Assembly: GCA_029207755.1 (NCBI GenBank)
Contig: JARCOQ010000006.1
Location: forward strand, 18,016,890 to 18,080,889
DNA: 64,000 bases
Direction of reading: 5' to 3'
Source: Chamaea fasciata
Taxonomy: Eukaryota; Chordata; Aves; Passeriformes; Sylviidae
The notes beneath the pieces are model-generated. The model had not been told where the DNA came from. It did not search any database and saw only the letters and a list, made by a program, of their open reading frames with translations. Positions 23,015 to 35,722 of the stretch are shown here, piece by piece (the first letter of the stretch is position 1; each line of letters opens with the position of its first letter). Position numbers and translations under genes: made by a program.

Positions 23015-26000
23015 AAAAAAACCCACAACTACAACTTCCCAAAACAGCAACAAAGTAATGATGTTCCCATGAACCAGACAAGACATTTCTCCATGAAGTG
23101 TGACTCCTGTGGCTGTCCAAGGATGCCACTTTGGGAAGCCTTTGATACATTCACTTTTTCCAAGTGTCACTCAGCATCGGTCAGGAAACCCTTTAGTTCA
23201 GTATTGCTACAGGGTTTAAAATGCCTACAAATGCCATATTGGTATGTAAAACACCTTCTCTAAAAGACACAAAGCTAGGACGCCAGCTCCACAACTCAGT
23301 TCTTCCACTTTCACTTATGCTTGCTGTTTCCTGGAGACGTCTGAAAATCCCAGGACATTTCAAAATGGAAAACCATTTACCTGCTAGCACTGCCCACAAT
23401 TAATTTTGCAGACAACGTGTCTTCTGATTTAACTGATTTAAATGCAATCTATTTGGTGATCCTCTCTATCTCACCATGGAAGAGGAAGAAGGATTTTCTC
23501 CTGCTGTCTCCAACTGGGGTGTTCTGTGCAGCCTCATCTGCAGCATCTCTGTTGCCCTCAGTGAGGGGCTGCCAGGCACAGACCACCCTTGCTGGTGGTC
23601 TTGAAAGTGTCAAGGGGGGGTTCCCCATGAGTTGGAGGAAGATGAGGTAGAATGAGAGGCAGGTGCAGCAGGGTCAGGGTACTGCAAAGGAAGGCACCAG
23701 TGTGGAGAGTGTGGGCTTTATCACAGGCTGAGGAGAGAGTCTGGAGCACCAGCAGGACACAGCAGATGGTCCTGTCCTGCTTAAATTAAAAATGAGTGAT
23801 CGTTTTGGAAAATTCACATGACAGAAAACAGGTATTTGAGGGGTTAAAAATACAAATATGCATCTAGATAAGCACATATAAATTACATTAAAAGAATATA
23901 AAAAATTACTTGGTTTAATAAGTGATGCTTATTTTATCCATGCAGCAGTATAAAAAATGCAGTGGTATAAAAAGGAAATCTTCTCTCTTTTATGAGAAGA
24001 AAATAGAAAATTGAATTTGATGTTGAAATAGAACATTAAAAAATGAGAAATAATACTGAAATGTGCATTTTGCTGCTTTCCCTCAAATCCCAGCTCACAG
24101 GCTCAGGTGATTTTTTATGTAGACTTGCAGGAGCATCCATGTAAGTCATGCCACAAATAAATGCAGTCAGCTGCACATGAAAGATTGTGCTATTCAATAC
24201 CCATAGATAAAATGGCATTTCAGATGGGCAAAGAAGAACTCAGACAGCATGTCAGCAGGCATGATATAAGAACCTAAACAGATAGGAGGGGTGCAAAGGC
24301 TGTGCCATGCCTTTAAAAGAGTCACCACAACTGAGAGTGCAGGGGAACATGGGGATCCCCTGGGACTCAGTCTGTACCCCAGTGCAGACCTGTACAATGG
24401 TGCATGGGATCTTCCAGCTGGATATTAAGTAGAAAACACCAGGTGAATATGGCTGAGACATCTCGACACTGATGTATGACATTATCACTGTCATTTCTTC
24501 TAACACAACAGCTCTTTTTCTTTTCCAAAATTTCAGATATTTATCTTGAATTGCAAAGAGAAAATAAATCAGAAGAGCATTTAGGAGCACATAAATATTA
24601 AAAGAAAAATCTTGATGTGAAAGTTTTCACCTTTGTTTCTTCAGAATCAGGAAGGCATTTTCACTTTTCAATCCTTTTTTGATAAACCTCTGCTTTATTA
24701 AGTATTAACATAGAGGCTTTGACTGTATTTTTTTGCTGTAACTTGACAGAAGTGGAGAGTTATAGATAGAAGGCTGCTGATCACATCACCCCATATGAAA
24801 TGACAATGTGGAAGGGAAAAACACGTCAATCTTTCATCTGAGAAAATTTAATTTCTAGGGTAGTTTGCAAATAAAAATGATCGCAACACACCACCTTTCC
24901 AAAGTAAGAAATTCGAAAAAACTTGTGGATGAGAGTAGAGTATTTCAGAGGAAGTGTTCCCACAATGAGGACCCTTAATTTCTTGTGACCCTGCTGTGGG
25001 AGAAGGTATGAGAAAATTAACGCTCTGAGCAATATTCATCTTGCTGAGTGTCTTCCTTTCTTTCTTCACTCATGGTTGATGTGACCTTTTTGGACTCCAA
25101 CTGCTAGAGGAGATGTACTGCAACATGCAGAGCACGTTATTATTATCTTGAATTTTCTCCAGCTCTCAGACCAAATGTTTAGACTGCTTGGTCAGGATTA
25201 AATGTCCTTTGCTCTTGACTTCTGAAGATTTCTGGTCCAGATTGCACACCTGCTATTTTACTGCAGTTTTCCTTTAGAGAAGCACAGAAGCAATTTACTT
25301 TGTTGAAATGTAGCACTACAGGATAGACTTTTATGAAAACTGTTTTAAAAAATATTCTCAGAAATCATAAAAACCCGAGGTTGCCAAATCCTACATTGGG
25401 AGAGCTAGCATTGTTCTCTGCACTAACACAATGCTCCCCAACCCCAGTCTCTTACACCAGCAGCGTGCTGTGGGCCCTGTGTGGTGAAGCTGGTTATTCA
25501 CATGACACCAGAAAAAGAGGACTTGCTCACATGTGCTGCCCTTGTTTTCGTGTTTTTTAAAAGGCCCCTAAGCCGAGATTCATGGTGGCTCCAAATCCCC
25601 AGATCTGGAAAGGAATCACTGTGGAAAGAAAAAGAGGCAGAACAAGTTGGGGTGGCCCAGAGAATTTCACACATAGTTTCACCTACAGCCCTATCCTGCA
25701 ATGAGATGTTTTGAGATGAGGTATTAATAATATATTAGCACCATAGGAATAAAAGGAATAAAAAACAAAAGAAGCATAACAACCCACACACCTTCCTTTT
25801 TCCTACATTTATGAATCCCTGAGAGACCAAGGGATTAGTTGCAAATTGTTTCTTGAAGAGCAAGATTAATGAAGTCTGAACTAAGGCTGTGTACCCACAT
25901 CCTCATGCACCTTCCTTCCCTGTGTCCTCATCCACTTGGGATCTGCACTTCCTCACTATGCCAGTTTCAGGGTCCTCATGCAATGGTTGCTCTCCTTCCA

Positions 26001-26814
26001 ACTGTGCCCCAACCCTGTGCCTGTCAGGTGGGCAAGAAATTGGAAGCAGCTCCAGCTGGCACAGTACTCTGGGTGTGCTAAGCCCAGCTGCTGCCAAGTG
26101 CTGGTACTGCAAAGGCTGAGCAGAAGACGGGGCAGCCGAATGTTCCTTGCCTGCCCCTCATCTCTTCTTCTCACTGGCTCCCTGAGTGGGAGATCAGGAT
26201 GTCTGTGTCCTCCATCCTTCTCTCCAAACTGGTTTAAGCTCAATGAGTCCAAAGTTACCAAAGGCTTCTGGCAAACAGGCACAAATGCAAATAGAGGCAG
26301 TAAGAGAAGTCTCATTTCTTTAGGACATCAGGCAAAGGAAAAGCCCCATAGAAAGGATGACAATTCTATGAGAAAAAGAGATTTTGTTATTTGCGGGATG
26401 GCTGCATTTCACTGTTTTGCTATATGAAATTTGATGTGAAATTTGACCACTTAACTTCCCAGAAAATCAACAAGGGATTTTAATTTTTCTCTTCCCACCT
26501 TAAACTAAAGAGGAGAATATTTCTAATTTACACTTGTAAATGAAAGAAAATTGCATCCTTTATATTTTTAAGGACAGAAAGACAATGACATTGGCTACAG
26601 AAAAAGTGGTCCACTTCTGGGTGAATTATGTCCTTTGAATTCAGTGAAACAGATTTACTGTATTTTTTTTTTCCATGTTTGGACAAAGCTCAGATAATCT
26701 GCAGCCCCTCAAAAACATAGGCACATGAAAATAAATTCTTAAATACCCCATAATTTCAGATAACCCACAGAGACAGGGAGGCCCTGGAAGAAGGAAAACA
26801 ACCTTTGTGGGAAT
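23015..26814. other. intergenic, no gene recognised
   Basis: About 3.8 kb upstream of the solo LTR. Several short open frames at 25.3-26.4 kb on both strands resemble nothing I know. No repeat boundary seen. Confidence 0.6.
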
Positions 26815-27484
26815 CATGGTGTAAGAGACGGTCCGAAGATCCCTCATCTGCCTCACGACCATCGTCAAGGACAGAGACTGAAACCCCTAAAAGGGACTTT
26901 AAAATCTCAACACAGGAGTTCTGGCCTGGCTGAGGTGGGATGTTGGCCAAGTGCTGCCTGCAGGTGTGTTCGATGGAAAAACCCAGCACGCATATCGGAA
27001 CATCAGAACCTGAGCAGAAACAATGGGCGAGTCACGGTGAAGTGACTGCGCCTGCTGACTTGTACTGGTTGACACTGTACCTGCTGACGACCGACTTGTT
27101 CTGAGTTCTCTAAATGAACACACTGCAGTGATTTCCCCCACCTGTTTGGCCAACTGCCTGTCGCTTCGGAGAGGACTATAAAAACCCTGGAGACCCCTGC
27201 TCACTTTTGTGATCACCCCACTGGAGAAACTCGCATCTATAGGCATCTTCAAAAGCCTCGAGGACTCGACCTTCCATGTTGGTAGCTATAATCCCCATTC
27301 CCTCTTTTTCTGTCTTTCTTACTATTCTCTTTTCTCTCCCCACTATCGCATTTGTTGGCACTAAATAAAGGTGCATTTGTGATTGAGTAAACTGAGTTTG
27401 TCCCCCGCTGTGTCTTTTGCGCTCTGAGATCCCTAAAACGAACCATCACGAACCCCACTTGTGTGAGCGGATCGTGACACATGG
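26815..27484. repeat. 5-bp direct repeats (CATGG) bounding the solo LTR
   Basis: CATGG occurs immediately before the LTR at 26815 and immediately after it at 27480. This is the target-site duplication left by integration. Confidence 0.85.
26820..27479 (+). mobile_element. solo LTR of an avian endogenous retrovirus, with target-site duplication
   Basis: A 660-bp element starting TGTAAGAGACGG and ending GATCGTGACA, so it has TGT...ACA ends. It is flanked on both sides by CATGG (26815-26819 and 27480-27484), a perfect 5-bp target-site duplication. A TATA box (TATAAAA, 27177-27183) and AATAAA (27364-27369) are correctly ordered for U3-R-U5. No internal retroviral sequence adjoins it, so it is a solo LTR from recombination. 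A 5-bp duplication suits ERVL/ERV1-like rather than 6-bp ERVK-like integration (inference). Confidence 0.9.
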
Positions 27485-27510
27485 CAAAGGAGTATTACAC
27501 AGAAGGCTAG

Positions 27511-27648
27511 ATTTTGCTTTAGGTTTTTTGGTTTGGTTTGGTTTTTTTGGGTTTTTTTGTTTAGTTTTTTTGTGGGGTTTTTTTGGGTTTTTTGTTGTTT
27601 GTTTTTTTTTGTTGTTGTTTTGTTTTGTTTTGTTTTTGTTTTCTGTTT
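27511..27648. repeat. T/G-rich low-complexity tract
   Basis: About 138 bases almost entirely of T and G on the plus strand, in GGTTTTTT, TTTGGG and TTTTG-type units, with only a few A or C. It begins about 30 bp after the solo LTR. Confidence 0.9.
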
Positions 27649-29329
27649 ATCAAATTGTACAGTCAGGTAATAAATTCTATCAATTGCCATTTGATCAACT
27701 GCAGTTCCTTGAACATTTCACCCCAATTCTGCTTATTGATTTCATATGCATTGAACTACTTCCAACATTGTCACTCAAACCTGGATTGCTGGACAGCACC
27801 CTCACAGAAGAGACAGTCACTACATTTTGGAAGGGGACAAACCCTCTGCAATCCCAGTCTCCCTGAAAATGACCCCATATTGGCTTCTGCACATTTGAGA
27901 TGAACTTTAGGGTAATGTCCATCAAATGACAGACTTTGGGGGTTTTAATTACCAATCAGACTTAAACTGACACAGCCTTAGTGATGCTAAAAAGTGCTAT
28001 ATTTTCTGCCTTTTAGGAAAGTCAAATCTCATTTCAGCAAATGAGGACAGGCAGAACAGTCTAAGATCACCCAAAGAGATGCAGAGCAGCTTGGGTATAT
28101 ATTGACAACACAGCATTTGGTGCCATCTTTGCTGGATTTTTCTCTATTTCCTCCTAATTTCTATGTGGTTTCAGTCTTGTGCAGCCTGGGCATGTTGAAT
28201 GCTGCTGGAAGTGTGAAGGGGCTGTGCTGACAAAAGGGTTTGGGGGCCTGGTCAAGCTCTGCCTCTTCCTTTCTCTAACATGTCCTATTCCATTTCCCCC
28301 ACAGTATTTATACTCTGAAATACTTGTAAAGATTTGTGCTCCCTTGTCAGCTCTTTCCTCATAAAGCAACTACCTGAAGGTGGGTTGATCCTTGCTGGAT
28401 GCTCTCCCACTTGTCTTTGCCAGCATGGAGAGCATCAACATAGAAGGTGGCCCTCTCTTGAGGTTTGTACTCATTTCCATGTGAGTCCCTCCCTTCACTT
28501 TCTTTTATGCCAGTCCCACAAAAATCATGAGTAGTAACCACTGTGCTACAGGGGAAAGTAGCATTCCCACTAATTATGTTCTGTTTTTAATGATGCTACA
28601 TTATGTTAGAATATTTTATATTTATAAAATATATTTCTATTTTACTACGACCTAATCCAATACACTGAAAAGCCTATCCTAATGCACCAGAGCAAAGAAT
28701 GCAGATTTAAAATGCCAGGTATTAAGTAGATCATGTAAAATCATAGTATGTAGACCTTTAACTTAAAATAATCATAACATCATTGCCCACCTTAGCAATC
28801 TATGTCCCTGACTACAGTTTAAGCAAAAAAAAATTGCCAAGTGCTACCGTATTACATTTGTCAATCAGTTCAACACGACTCATTTAAATTGCTTTGAGAC
28901 ACAACAAACACTCCCGTATAATAAGATCTGGCATATTCATATGTGTATTTTAGCAATTAAAGAAGCAGCACACTCATGGGAGGTGCTGAGGACCTCAGTG
29001 CTTACACTGCCATTCCCCTCTCAAGGCAACACAAAGTCCTTGCTCAAGCTTTGTGTGACAAAAAGATTAGACAGACCTGGATGATAACTTCAGGTGTGCA
29101 ATTCTGAGTGCATTTTTCTATCCCTCCTCTGCCCAAGGCTGATTACCCAGCTTGAGGAAAGCTTCCTAATACTTCCTAAAGTCTTGTGAAAATAGTTCAT
29201 GTTTTTCACCCAAAGTGTTCTTGACAAAATTTGAATCTTTCCTCTTGGTTCTACTAGAAGGTCCCCTCCCCAGCAAAGTGGATCTGTCATCTTGGTTCAC
29301 CCGCACTGCCAAAATGCATCAGAAGTGCA
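27649..29329. other. intergenic, no gene recognised
   Basis: Unique-looking sequence between the T/G tract and the next CR1. Nothing further seen. Confidence 0.6.
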
Positions 29330-30755
29330 GAGGATGGGAGGAGGAGAGCATCAGCAGAGGATGAGGATTTAGTCAGGAATCTCAAGTGAACTTGGACCAT
29401 AGGTGTCCATGGAACCTGATGGGCTGCATCCAAGGTTGCTCACTCTATTGGCTGCTGCCCTTCTAAGGTCACTCTCTGTCACCTTTGAGAGGTCTCAGGG
29501 AGGAGAGGTCCCTAAGATCTGGAGGAGAGCAAATTTTGCACCTGTCTTCAGAAAAGACCAAAAGCACAACCTGGGGAATACAAGCCAGTTAGCCTAACTT
29601 TGTTCACTGACAAAATCAGGGAGTTCTCCAGGAGCACTTGTCTTCAATGGATGGTATTTATCTGAACATTAGCAAGGCTTTGACACTGTCTCCTGTGATA
29701 TTCTTGCATCCAAGGGAGTCTGGACAGGTGGGAAACTGGTGTCTGAAAGCTGCTTGGATGGTTGGGCTCCAAGGGTAGAGTGAATGAACCATCCTATGCC
29801 TGAAGGCCAGTAACAGGTGGAGTGCAGCAGGCATGTGTCCTGAGGCCTGTTGGGTTTCACATCCTCACCAATGACACCATGAGTGCACTCTCAACGAGTT
29901 TACACCAAATGGCTGCACCATTCAGTAAACAGGACAGTAGGTCTGCCATCTAGAAGGATACACTGAAGGAACTGGCCAGCAGGAATGTCCTCAAATTCAA
30001 TATGGATGATTGCCACATCCTGTACTTTGGAAGGAGCAATCCCTCATAGGGACACAATTGGAGCCCAACTGGTTGGGAAACAGCTCTGCCAAGACGGACC
30101 TGGGGATGTCAGTGGGTACAAGCTGGGCATGATCCAACAGCATGCCCTGGCAGCAAATGTGGCCAGGGGTTACCAGGGCTCTATTAATGACAGTGTGGCC
30201 AGAAGATCAAGGGAGTAGCCCCTTTACTCATCAGCATTGAGACTCTATCTGCAGTCCTGTGCCCAGCTTTGATCCTTTCAAATAAAAGGAAGACAGTGAT
30301 GAGCTGGGTTGAGTTCAGCAAGAGCCTGCAGGCTGGCTGGAGACTGGAACGCTTCCCTCTGAGGACAGGCTGAGGAAACTGGACTTGTCCAGCCTGGAGA
30401 GGAGACGGCTTTAGAGGCATCTAACAGCAGCCACCCAACATCTGTGGGGAGACCATCAAGGAGGCAGAGCCAGCGTTTTAACCCACAGAGACACATGGTA
30501 GGAGAATGAGAGACAACAGATGATGAAACAAGAGAGGTTCAGATTGAATATGTGGAGAAAGATTTTTCCCATGAGGACAATCAGACAATGGGGCAGCTGT
30601 CTGAGAGGCTGTGCAGTCTCCATCCTCAGGGGTTTCAAGAAACAACTGTATCAAGCCTTGAGAAACTTGGTCTGACCTCAGAGCTGGCCCTGCTGAGCCA
30701 AGGTTGGACCAGTGATCTCCTGAGGATCCTTTCAATGTGAATCATCCTGTGATCA
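29330..30755 (+). mobile_element. long CR1 LINE fragment with reverse-transcriptase remnant
   Basis: Starts in the CR1 reverse-transcriptase ORF (TGGAACCTGATGGGCTGCAT, TTTGAGAGGTCTCAGGGAGG, GGGGAATACAAGCCAGTTAG), where a short frame at 29403-29597 still reads like CR1 polymerase. It runs to the CR1 3' end (CATCCTCAGGGGTTTCAAG, GACCAGTGATCTCCTGAGG). With about 1.4 kb it is the longest CR1 here. Many stops and indels; inactive. Confidence 0.85.
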
Positions 30756-33700
30756 CAGGAGTCTGTGGTAATGGAGCATTAGTTATAGAATCCATAAACA
30801 AGGATCCTGGTTGTAGGTGGCATCAGTGAGAATAAGAGATGCAATTTTGAAGTTTTTTGCTTCCCCTATATTTAAGTTGTCATTAAAAATGATGGATTAT
30901 TTCAGGGTAGTTTTTTTTTTTTGCATCACCCTGATATATTCATGTATACGCACATCCATATATATAGAAACAGAGATCGTCTGTGCATTTTCCTCTGTGT
31001 ATTTATCCACTAAATGCATGTTTTATAATCCTCAGTGTTTTTCAAGGCTACAGGGTAATCTGCTTCATTCAGTAGTTACTCTTGCTCAGGAAATGCACAA
31101 CAGCCACAAATGCTCCACAGCTTGGTTGCTGGGTAAACTGTAGCTCATTTGTATTCAGCACACTGTGTAAAAGTGATAAGAAGCCAAATACTCCTAGGAA
31201 ACAGCTCAAATGAAATACAGCACGCAGGAGGCAAAGTATTTATAGAAACAAAATATCAGCATTTTCCACACATTTACACAAAGCAATTTCAGTCTTTTCA
31301 TAGGAAAAAAAGAACATCTCTGGCACTCATTTACTCATTTCCCTGCAGTCATATATTTTGGCCAAAAAGCACTGACTACATGGAAAACCTTCAGGTCATA
31401 GCAAATTAAAGATCAATGACAACCTAAAATAGATGCTGTCATATTTTCACTCCTAACATGTCTTTGCAATAAGAGCATTGTTTTAGCAAGTAAATAACGT
31501 GACATTTCTGCTTGAATGGGATTTTAGCATTGTGGCTGAACCCTGCCCGCAGATCCCCAGCCTGTTATGAGAGAAGGAGTTATATCTATGTTTAACTCCT
31601 TGGGACCTCTGAATTGATTCACTGAAGCCCACTAAGTACAAGACAGAGGCTGTTCACTGGAAAAGTAGCTGATAACATCTCCTTTTGTGTGCACTTTTCA
31701 GGCACAGGTTCTGTTTGGGGTGGGGAAGCCTTGCTGTGTCCAGGTGTGATGCCCATCGCGGCCCTTGAGACAAGCCCCCTGTGCCACCAGGGCTGAAATG
31801 CTTCAGGTGTGCTCAAGGGAAGCGAGGGAAGGACTCCCCCCACTCACGTCAAACTGGCTACACTGGCAGAGGGAGAACCAGGCCAGGCCCCCATTGCCCA
31901 TCAATGCCTGGTGTTGCTGCACAATCCCCTCAAGCCACTGAGCACAGCACCTGTGCCATTGCCTCTGGCACCCAGCTGACAGAGCAATTTGTCCTCTGTC
32001 TTTGAGTGAATAGGTAGGAATAAAGAACTGTTTGCAAAGTGTAGGAAATTGATTCTTGATTCTATCAGATATGTTTTGAGACTCTGATTGTTATGTGTCG
32101 TCAGCCCTCCTGTCTCTCATATAGTTTTATGAGTACCATTAAGCCTATGCAACAGCTCTTATGGACTGGAGCAAAAATACAGTTTTTTAGTAATTCCGCA
32201 GTAATGTAATAGAACAGGTAACATTTTTGCATGAAGCTTAGAGAATAAACCCCTGTGCAACTAATTTGAAGTATTATTTCCATTTCGCTATCATGTGAGT
32301 GAAGGTTGGGAGACACCACCGGCTGTATCTTCTCTTAAGATCCCTTGGCTTTAATGATTTCCTATTTGCATATTTGGGGGTAGGGATTTGGAAATTAATG
32401 GAAAACATATGATAAAATCCCATCTGGAGTGTGAATTTAGCTCTTATTGATCTTTTATTGTTGGAGTTTTCATTAAGAACATTAAGAAACAGGAAAAACT
32501 AGAGCAAATGCTGAAATTTTCTAGTACAAAGCAAAGAAATAAAACAGTGGGAAAAAAGCATCTGAACTTGGAAACAGCAGAAAGACCTAAAAATGTCTTT
32601 TTGTTGCTATAGTGTACAACTGAGTCAAAAATATTTTAGACAGAAATTGTCTTATCTATTAGCAGAAAAGACACTAAATTTAATGGTACTAAGTAATCAT
32701 TTGCACGTCCCTATTTTAGCCTCTGTTATCTTCAGTCTTTACCAACATTAAATAAGCCACTAAACATGTAGTGATCTCTACAGGCCAGTGATTTATAAAG
32801 AGAAAAACAAGTCTTGGACAGCACTGGAGGCTGTAGGAGCCACAAGGTGCTGTTGGGGCCTCATAGTTCAACAAAGTATTTTCTTGAATCTATTTTTGTC
32901 TATACCTACACACACAATGTCTGCAGGTAAAACAAAGATATTTAAAAATGTATTCCTGCAGAACAGGTTTCTTCCTCTACACCAGTCTTCAAAGCTTCAA
33001 ATCTGTTCCTGCCTGGCAGAGAAGTGACAATATGTACCAGTTCTAGACAAAAGCCAGAAAAATGGAATAAACTGGGGAAAAAAGGGATGCTGTTACAAAA
33101 TGTGTGAAAAGCTGATCCTGAAGCAGCTGCTAAGCAGCAAATCTAAAACTCTTCCTGGCCAAAAATGTGGAGGTTTTGCAAGTTATTCTATTTAGGAGAA
33201 ATTGATGCTATGTTGTTTCTAAAAAAATTTCTGAGTCCTGTTCCTTCGGGCACTGGAGGGATTAAGAAAACAAAGATAGTTTCTGTGCTTCTAGCAACCC
33301 TCTTCCAGGCAGTCTATTTCCAAAACTGCCTTTCTGGTCTTTTTCTTGGGATCAAACTTACTTCGGGTAGGTCTGGCTTTCTGCCCAGTTCTGTGTTACT
33401 CTTCCCTTACATCTATAGCCAAGGATCATAAAAGTTCCTCTTCAAAGGCGATTCTGTTTCTTCAGTGAATTTACATATGTCATACATTGTATCTGGCGCT
33501 GATGCCAAGTGAAGGATGTTTGCTTCACCGATTTCTGTAAAACAGCTGGGTTTGTATGAAACCTACCAGAGACATAGATGAATATTCATGCTCAGGACAT
33601 TTGTTTCACCCTTCAAGATGCTTACTGATTTACTGACATCTTTAAAATTAATGTGTAGGCTCATTATGTTTTGGATCATGTGGCTAAACTGATCCCGTTT

Positions 33701-35029
33701 CTCCAGAGCTGTAACAAGAATGTCAATGTTTCTCAGTGTGTAGCCAAACAATATCTTTTTCCTCATATCAGATTTCTATTTCCCATGCTAGGGTCGTTTT
33801 TATTTTTCAATACTCATAAATCATACTCATGCAACAAAACAATTCCTTTTATTGTGGAGTCTCCTACAGGGTCAGCAAGATCTTATCTAGAGCAATGCAC
33901 ACATGTTAGAAGCTGCAGTTTAGGAGTTGTACTTTTCAATTAAACTCAAAAAGACAGGCTGGGAAAGTAAGGTAATACCCCTCCATACAGGGTGTAGGTG
34001 CAGAGCATTGAAACTTCAGTAATGTATCAGATGGACCTTGGAGGGCAAAAGACACTTCCTTCCCACAGACAGGAGGATGGATCAGTAACAACAACTAATT
34101 CAGGGTAGGCTGGAGGGAAAAAAAAGAAAACCTGACTTAGAGATGAGATTGATGATAGAGGCATACCTTCCTGTGCCTTGTCTGAAGTCAAACAGGCTGC
34201 ATGGCTTGGAATTTGGGCATCATCTACAGAATATAGTTTTCAATAGTGAGGTGGCTGCCTGTCAAATAACTTAATTGTTGCCCAGTACTGGTGGGTCCTA
34301 AGGTCAAAAGGTGCCTGTGTCCAAAACTGCCCAAAACTTAGGGTTCCAGATCAGGCATGCTTAAATTCAAAGGTGATGCAGAAATGGGGTGTTTATTGGC
34401 CTCTGCCCCTATGAAAGCCTTGAAGCACTCTATTTTCTTAAAGCACTCTAACATAACAAGGGACCAAGACATTCATAAAATGCAGTTCGAGGCACTATTT
34501 TTAAAATATTATGATAATCACTATGTTCCTCCCTCATACACTGCTTTCCTGATCATCATTCAATGAGGAAATGACAAATCTATTCTCAGTATTGCCCCAA
34601 AAGATTCTCTATGCCTTGAGGGAAGAGTCTTACCCTGAGGCTTAGAGTCTTCTCCTCCCTGGAAGTGGAGAGATGTACTTCATCCTTCCAGGTGTGACAA
34701 AGAGGAAAAAAAAAAAAATCCCCTCAATATTCATTAAGCTGAGCAGAAGGAAAAAATAGCTTGACAACCTTTGGCCTCATAATTCAGGAGGTAAAGAGCA
34801 GTGTTCCAAGCATGCCACTGCTCTCCAAGTGTATGGCAAAGGTTCCCCAGCTGAGGCCCAGCCGGGGACCTTCCATGGTTGCCTGCACCTCCAAGTGAAG
34901 CACTCCAGCCCTTTGGACATGTTAGAGGGTTCAGAGTATCTATGCTTTTAAGGTCAGAAGGATTTCTACAGCTACCTTATATATACTCTAGGTGCTACTG
35001 ATGCAGTTCAAAGAGGTCAGAAAGCACAG
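30756..35029. other. intergenic, no gene recognised
   Basis: About 4.3 kb of mostly AT-rich unique sequence with scattered short open frames. No RNA gene or clear repeat identified. Confidence 0.6.
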
Positions 35030-35722
35030 AACTGCATGGAAGATGCAATGGGGTGCATGGTTGATGAAAATCTTAACATGAGCCAGCAATGTGCCACTCA
35101 CAGGCCAGAAATTGAAGAGACTCCTAGGCTGTATCAAAAGGAGAGCGGCAGCAGGTCAAAGGAGGTGATTCTCCTGCTCCATTCTGACCTTGGGAGACCC
35201 CACTTGAAGTACTGTGTACAGTTCTGGTGTTGCCAACATAGGGAGAACTCGGAACTGCTGGAGCAACTCCAGAGGAGGATCATGGTGTTGGTAGGAGGAG
35301 CGGAGCACCTCCCCTGTAATGACAGGCTGTGAAGGTTTGGGCTCTTCAGCTTGGAGAAAGCTGTGTGGAGACCTCCTAACAACCTTCCCACATCTGAATG
35401 GACCTGCAGGGAAGCCAGAGAGGGACTTTTCATCAGGAACTGTAGTGAGAGGACAAGGAGTAATGAGCACAAATTAAAAGAGGGGGAATTTAGGTTAGAT
35501 GCTAGGAAGATATTCTTTACTATGAGGGTAAAGACACTGGAACAGGCTGCCCAGGGAGGTTGTGGTTGCCCCAGTCCTGTCAGTGTGCAAGACCAGGTTG
35601 GATAAGCAACTTGGTCTAGTGAGAGATATCCCTGCCCCTTTGCAGAGGGGGCTTGGGACTATAGGATTTTTAAGGCCCATTCTAACCCCTTAACATCCTA
35701 TAATTTTAAAATTCTGTGATCT
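35030..35722 (+). mobile_element. CR1 LINE 3' fragment
   Basis: CR1 3' region in plus orientation: GGAGACCCCACTTGAAGTAC, TCTGGTGTTGCCAACATAGG, GCAACTCCAGAGGAGGATCA, GGAACAGGCTGCCCAGGGAG. It ends in a decayed TATAATTTTAAAATTCTGTG tail. The left edge is approximate. Confidence 0.87.

Noticed and set aside
27417..27866. 149-codon open frame rich in Phe, Leu and Gly
   Set aside because: It is produced by translating the T/G low-complexity tract and the end of the solo LTR.
29403..29597. Open frame that looks like a small protein gene
   Set aside because: It reads as a decayed stretch of CR1 reverse transcriptase and lies in a clear CR1 fragment.
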